This document shows positions 61,572-64,000 of a stretch of DNA of 64,000 nucleotides, piece after piece; position 1 is the first letter of the stretch; each line of letters begins with the position of its first letter. The notes under the pieces are model-generated. The model searched no databases and was not told the DNA's origin. It worked only from the letters and a program-made list of their open reading frames with translations. The stretch is from Chlamydiota bacterium. GTDB taxonomy: Bacteria > Chlamydiota > Chlamydiia > Chlamydiales > RGXB01. Position numbers and translations under genes: made by a program. The stretch is from NCBI GenBank assembly GCA_016866495.1, contig VGMG01000004.1, forward strand, positions 1 through 64,000. Direction: 5' to 3'.

Positions 61572-61633
61572 CGACACATCTTAAAACAGCAAAAAATATT
61601 TGTCCTGCTCTAATTCAAAAAAATCTCAAAGGG

Positions 61634-61825
61634 TTAGGCCCTTTTTTTCTTTTGTTGTGAAACAGGTCCCCTAGTGACCTCATGGTGTGAGAACTTGAAT
61701 GTGGTCTTTTGAGGTTTGCTACTAAATAAATTTTTAGTAATATCTTTAATTTTATTATTTATCTTCGGGTTAGTTCCAATATGGGCGTATTGAGGAGTAG
61801 GGTGTTGGTCTTTTGGAATTTTCAT
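61634..61825 (-). CDS. Small basic hypothetical protein
   Basis: 63 residues, Lys-rich, without a hydrophobic segment; ends QQKKKRA. AAAGGA lies eight bases before ATG 61825, and no other coding frame competes. It has no recognised domain. Could be a small nucleic-acid-binding protein, or a chance ORF. Confidence 0.45.
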   Translation of the reverse strand: MKIPKDQHPTPQYAHIGTNPKINNKIKDITKNLFSSKPQKTTFKFSHHEVTRGPVSQQKKKRA

Positions 61826-61916
61826 TAAAAAGTCCTTTTTTCTTCCTTGTAGCATAATATTTTTTTTTACCAAAAGGGAAAGTGCTAGAACCTAAAAAGG
61901 AAAAGGTTACGAAGAT

Positions 61917-62003
61917 CGGAGAGAGAGGGATTCGAACCCTCGATACCCTCACGGGTATACGTCCTTAGCAGGGACGCGCCTTCGACCACTCGGCCATCTC
62001 TCC
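61917..62003 (-). tRNA. tRNA-Ser (anticodon GCT)
   Basis: 87 bases on the minus strand. Acceptor GGAGAGA pairs with TCTCTCC and the discriminator is G. Anticodon stem and loop are CGTCC-CTGCTAA-GGACG. A long variable arm (TACCCGTGAGGGTA) marks the class II tRNA, and the T arm is GAGGG-TTCGAAT-CCCTC. CCA not encoded. Confidence 0.96.
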
Positions 62004-62094
62004 AAAAAAAGAAATAAAGTCTCCAAATATTAAGGGATCTAAGGGGTTAAATACAAGGGCTTTTTCTTCAAAAGATTTATCGAGAAAGGCGATT

Positions 62095-62934
62095 TTATTC
62101 GATCATGGAGGAAAATGGGATCTCCTTGCCGCTGATGGCATTCCAGTAGGAGGTATGAAAGGTGCCGTCCGGGTTTCCTACAGTGATGTTATAAATAGGT
62201 AAATAGACATTTAAAGTGCTACGAATCGCAAAGTCGGAACCGAATGTCGATTCGGCCAGCTGACGGATCTGCCATTCGGAAAATCTTTGAGAAAGCCTTT
62301 GAGCATTTTTTAAAGATTTTGTCACTAAATGATCATCTATGGAGGTTTCGGGTATCACACTGATTTTTGGGCTTTTGAGATGAAGACGATACTGATTTCC
62401 AGTCAATACGATCAATTTTTTTCGCCTGCAAGACTCTATTACCTTGTCCAAAGTCTCATTCTCAGCTGATAACAGTCTGGCCAACGTACCTCTATCAAGA
62501 GCTCCCCCCCGTTCGGCTAAAAGATTGATCACCTTAAACTCATTTTTGGATAGACGTGCTTTAATACAATCGGCATACCCATGGGTTTTATCCCAGCCCT
62601 CGGTATTCATGACCATCTCACCATCAATAAGGTCCCATAAAATTAGACCTTCCCCCGTCGTATGATCCGGTTTGGTATACTTGATTTCAAGCAATAAATA
62701 GGGGGTATAGAGAGTTGCAGGTTCCAAAAAATGGTGTCGTTCATCTTTGAGAAGCTTGCGCTTGTTGGCCTCCATGATCTGTTTGGCGCTAAGCCTTGCC
62801 TCCAAAGTATGAAAATTGCCCGAGTAGAGGATATCCATCACCTTGGCTTTTACTTCAGGGTGTTGTTGAGTGACATAATAGGCTCCATAGCTCACTGAAG
62901 CTAAGGTAACAAGGCTGGATAGAATCCGAATCAT
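62095..62934 (-). CDS. Hypothetical protein with N-terminal helix and winged-helix-like segment
   Basis: The protein has 279 residues. An N-terminal hydrophobic stretch (residues about 3-20) may be a signal or anchor. The mid-region (residues about 130-195; LSKNEFKVINLLAERGGALDRGTLARLL and CRRKKLIVLTGNQYRL) has a winged helix-turn-helix look. The C-terminus has LNVYLPIYNITVGNPDG. I do not recognise the family. The combination of a membrane segment and an HTH-like part would be odd, so one of the two readings may be wrong. Confidence 0.6.
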   Translation of the reverse strand: MIRILSSLVTLASVSYGAYYVTQQHPEVKAKVMDILYSGNFHTLEARLSAKQIMEANKRKLLKDERHHFLEPATLYTPYLLLEIKYTKPDHTTGEGLILWDLIDGEMVMNTEGWDKTHGYADCIKARLSKNEFKVINLLAERGGALDRGTLARLLSAENETLDKVIESCRRKKLIVLTGNQYRLHLKSPKISVIPETSIDDHLVTKSLKNAQRLSQRFSEWQIRQLAESTFGSDFAIRSTLNVYLPIYNITVGNPDGTFHTSYWNAISGKEIPFSSMIE

Positions 62935-63224
62935 AAAAAAACAGTTTTTTTTCTTAACAAAAATTATGAAATTCTTTATTTGTTGGTTAAAGAAGGGACC
63001 AAATGAGTCATTTGGCCGAAAAAGGGATCGAACTGGGTGTCTATGGTTTAGGCCGGGGCACTAAAGCACGACTCTATCGTCATTGAGCAAGGGTTTTTTC
63101 TTTAACCATCCGGGCCATAAAGCACCTATCATGGCTTACATGATAGAATTATGGTTCGGATCTTTTTTTTCAAAGAATAACCTTCCAATCCCTTTTTTTC
63201 TTCTATTTTGCTACGATTAAAGAT
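62935..63224. other. Intergenic region upstream of mutL
   Basis: About 290 bases between two divergent genes. Between 63013 and 63120 several GC-rich, partly self-complementary blocks (GGCCGGGG, CCGGGCC, ATGGTT/AACCAT) suggest a structured RNA or remnant, but no standard tRNA fold closes. Confidence 0.4.
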
Positions 63225-64000
63225 ATGCAACGTAGATCTGTCCAACTTCTAGAAGAACATCTTATCAATCTTATTGCAGCCGGAGAGGTTGTAGAAAATC
63301 CTGCAAGCTGTATCAAAGAGCTTGTAGAAAACTCTCTTGATGCCGAGAGCTCCTCCATCCATATCGAAATTACCGGTGGGGGCTTTGAGTGTATCAAAAT
63401 CATGGATAATGGTATCGGCATGCCAAAAAAGGATGCTCACCTTTGTTTTGAAAGGCATGCAACGAGTAAAATTCGGATCAAAGAGGATCTTAGGGGGATA
63501 CAAACTCTAGGTTTTAGAGGAGAGGCTCTCTCCTCGATAGCTAGCATTAGTCATGTTGTGATGAAAACAGCTCCTAAAGAGGGGGACGAGGCGACAAAAG
63601 TAGAGTACAAAGCGGGAAAACTCCTCTCATCTGAACCCTGCTATCGAGAGCACGGGACTACTTTTGAAATCTATTCTCTTTTTCACAATGTCCCTGCGCG
63701 CTTAGAGTTTCAAAAAACCATTAGGGGCGCGACAATGGAAATTACAAAAATGGTGCAAAAAATAGCCTTATGTAATCCAAAAGTGCGTTTTAGTTATCAG
63801 ATTGACAAAAAACTCGAGTGGGATTGTCCTATGGGGCAAACTCTTCAGGAGAGAGCTGAGGCGCTATTTGGTTTAGCCTGGTTTGAGAAGGTGTTACCAA
63901 TCGAGTACCAAGAGGATAATGTCAGGTGCTATGGATTCATAAGTTCTTTTCAAGAGGGGCAAAAAACAAGATCACAGCAACATTTTTTTATAAATCAACG
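63225..64000 (+). CDS. mutL: DNA mismatch repair protein MutL (3' end outside window)
   Basis: The first 258 residues of MutL are present: a GHKL ATPase that couples mismatch recognition to strand repair. Motifs are LIAAGEVVENPASCIKELVEN (motif I with Glu/Asn), DNGIGM, FERHATSKI and TLGFRGEALSSI. The gene continues past the right edge. ATG 63225 is the first start in frame. Confidence 0.95.
   Translation, partial: MQRRSVQLLEEHLINLIAAGEVVENPASCIKELVENSLDAESSSIHIEITGGGFECIKIMDNGIGMPKKDAHLCFERHATSKIRIKEDLRGIQTLGFRGEALSSIASISHVVMKTAPKEGDEATKVEYKAGKLLSSEPCYREHGTTFEIYSLFHNVPARLEFQKTIRGATMEITKMVQKIALCNPKVRFSYQIDKKLEWDCPMGQTLQERAEALFGLAWFEKVLPIEYQEDNVRCYGFISSFQEGQKTRSQQHFFINQ

Noticed and set aside
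63013-63120. tRNA-like stretch on the minus strand (GGCC at both ends, a GTTCGATCC T-loop-like segment)
   Set aside because: The length of about 103 bases, the lack of a pairing T stem (CACCC has no GGGTG partner 3' of the loop) and no seven-base anticodon loop mean it does not close as a tRNA. Kept only as structured intergenic sequence.

Overview
The window is about 64 kb of densely packed, AT-leaning bacterial chromosome from a member of the Chlamydiae. It is most likely an environmental (Parachlamydiales-type) lineage rather than a Chlamydia sensu stricto. The RpoD is a near-textbook chlamydial sigma-66. Several gene blocks follow the order I recall from Chlamydia: recB-recC-lplT; rpsT-unknown-rpoD; tyrB and mreC; gspD-E-F-G; sdhC/A/B-tatD-tolQ/R-TonB-like-tolB-pal-LysM; lplA, mnmG and dnaB; mutL. 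The blocks are re-ordered relative to one another and interleaved with lineage-specific genes. I saw no CRISPR array, insertion sequence, phage or rRNA.

Layout. 1-6.3 kb: recC-recB-recD on the minus strand, with recC in two overlapping ORFs. 6.3-11.2 kb: lplT-like, rpsT, a small membrane protein, a CoiA-like protein, rpoD and tRNA-Ala. 11.3-16.2 kb: aromatic aminotransferase, mreC, two tandem CDP-glycerol-transferase-like proteins and mutY. 16.2-18 kb: a decayed membrane-protein gene and two small membrane proteins. 18-26 kb: a type II secretion/pilus-like operon (gspD, E, F, two pseudopilins) ending in a glycosyltransferase-like gene. 26-30 kb: an 804-residue MORN/YwqK-repeat protein, an MFS carrier that appears to lack a canonical start codon, and rsmD. 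30-39 kb: a minus-strand run of exported or membrane proteins (VWA protein, TPR protein, membrane-TPR protein, glycine-zipper lipoprotein) and an OmpR-type response regulator. 39.5-44.7 kb: Tol-Pal operon with a LysM protein and an active-site-altered MurI. 44.9-49.6 kb: tatD and succinate dehydrogenase. 49.6-52.7 kb: lplA, then a three-gene operon of a small unknown protein, a heme-oxygenase-fold di-metal protein and a duplicated tRNA-binding OB-fold protein. 52.9-56.7 kb: mnmG, a 30-residue COX24/mS38-like mini-gene and dnaB. 56.9-64 kb: an M48-like protease, unknowns, a eukaryote/archaeal-type hisS, a broken GT17 glycosyltransferase, a nitroreductase, tRNA-Ser and the 5' part of mutL.

How the genes work together. 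The envelope is the main theme: Tol-Pal, MreC, the Gsp apparatus, lipoproteins, VWA/TPR proteins and glycosyltransferases. Information processing comes next: RecBCD, MutY, MutL, DnaB, RpoD, S20, RsmD, MnmG and HisRS. Energy metabolism is represented by SDH and lipoate ligase. The observations most worth following are the HDO plus tandem tRNA-binding operon, the MurI with a Cys-to-Ser replacement, the apparent CTG start of the MFS gene, the HisRS of non-bacterial type, and homopolymer-associated breaks in recC and the GT17 gene.
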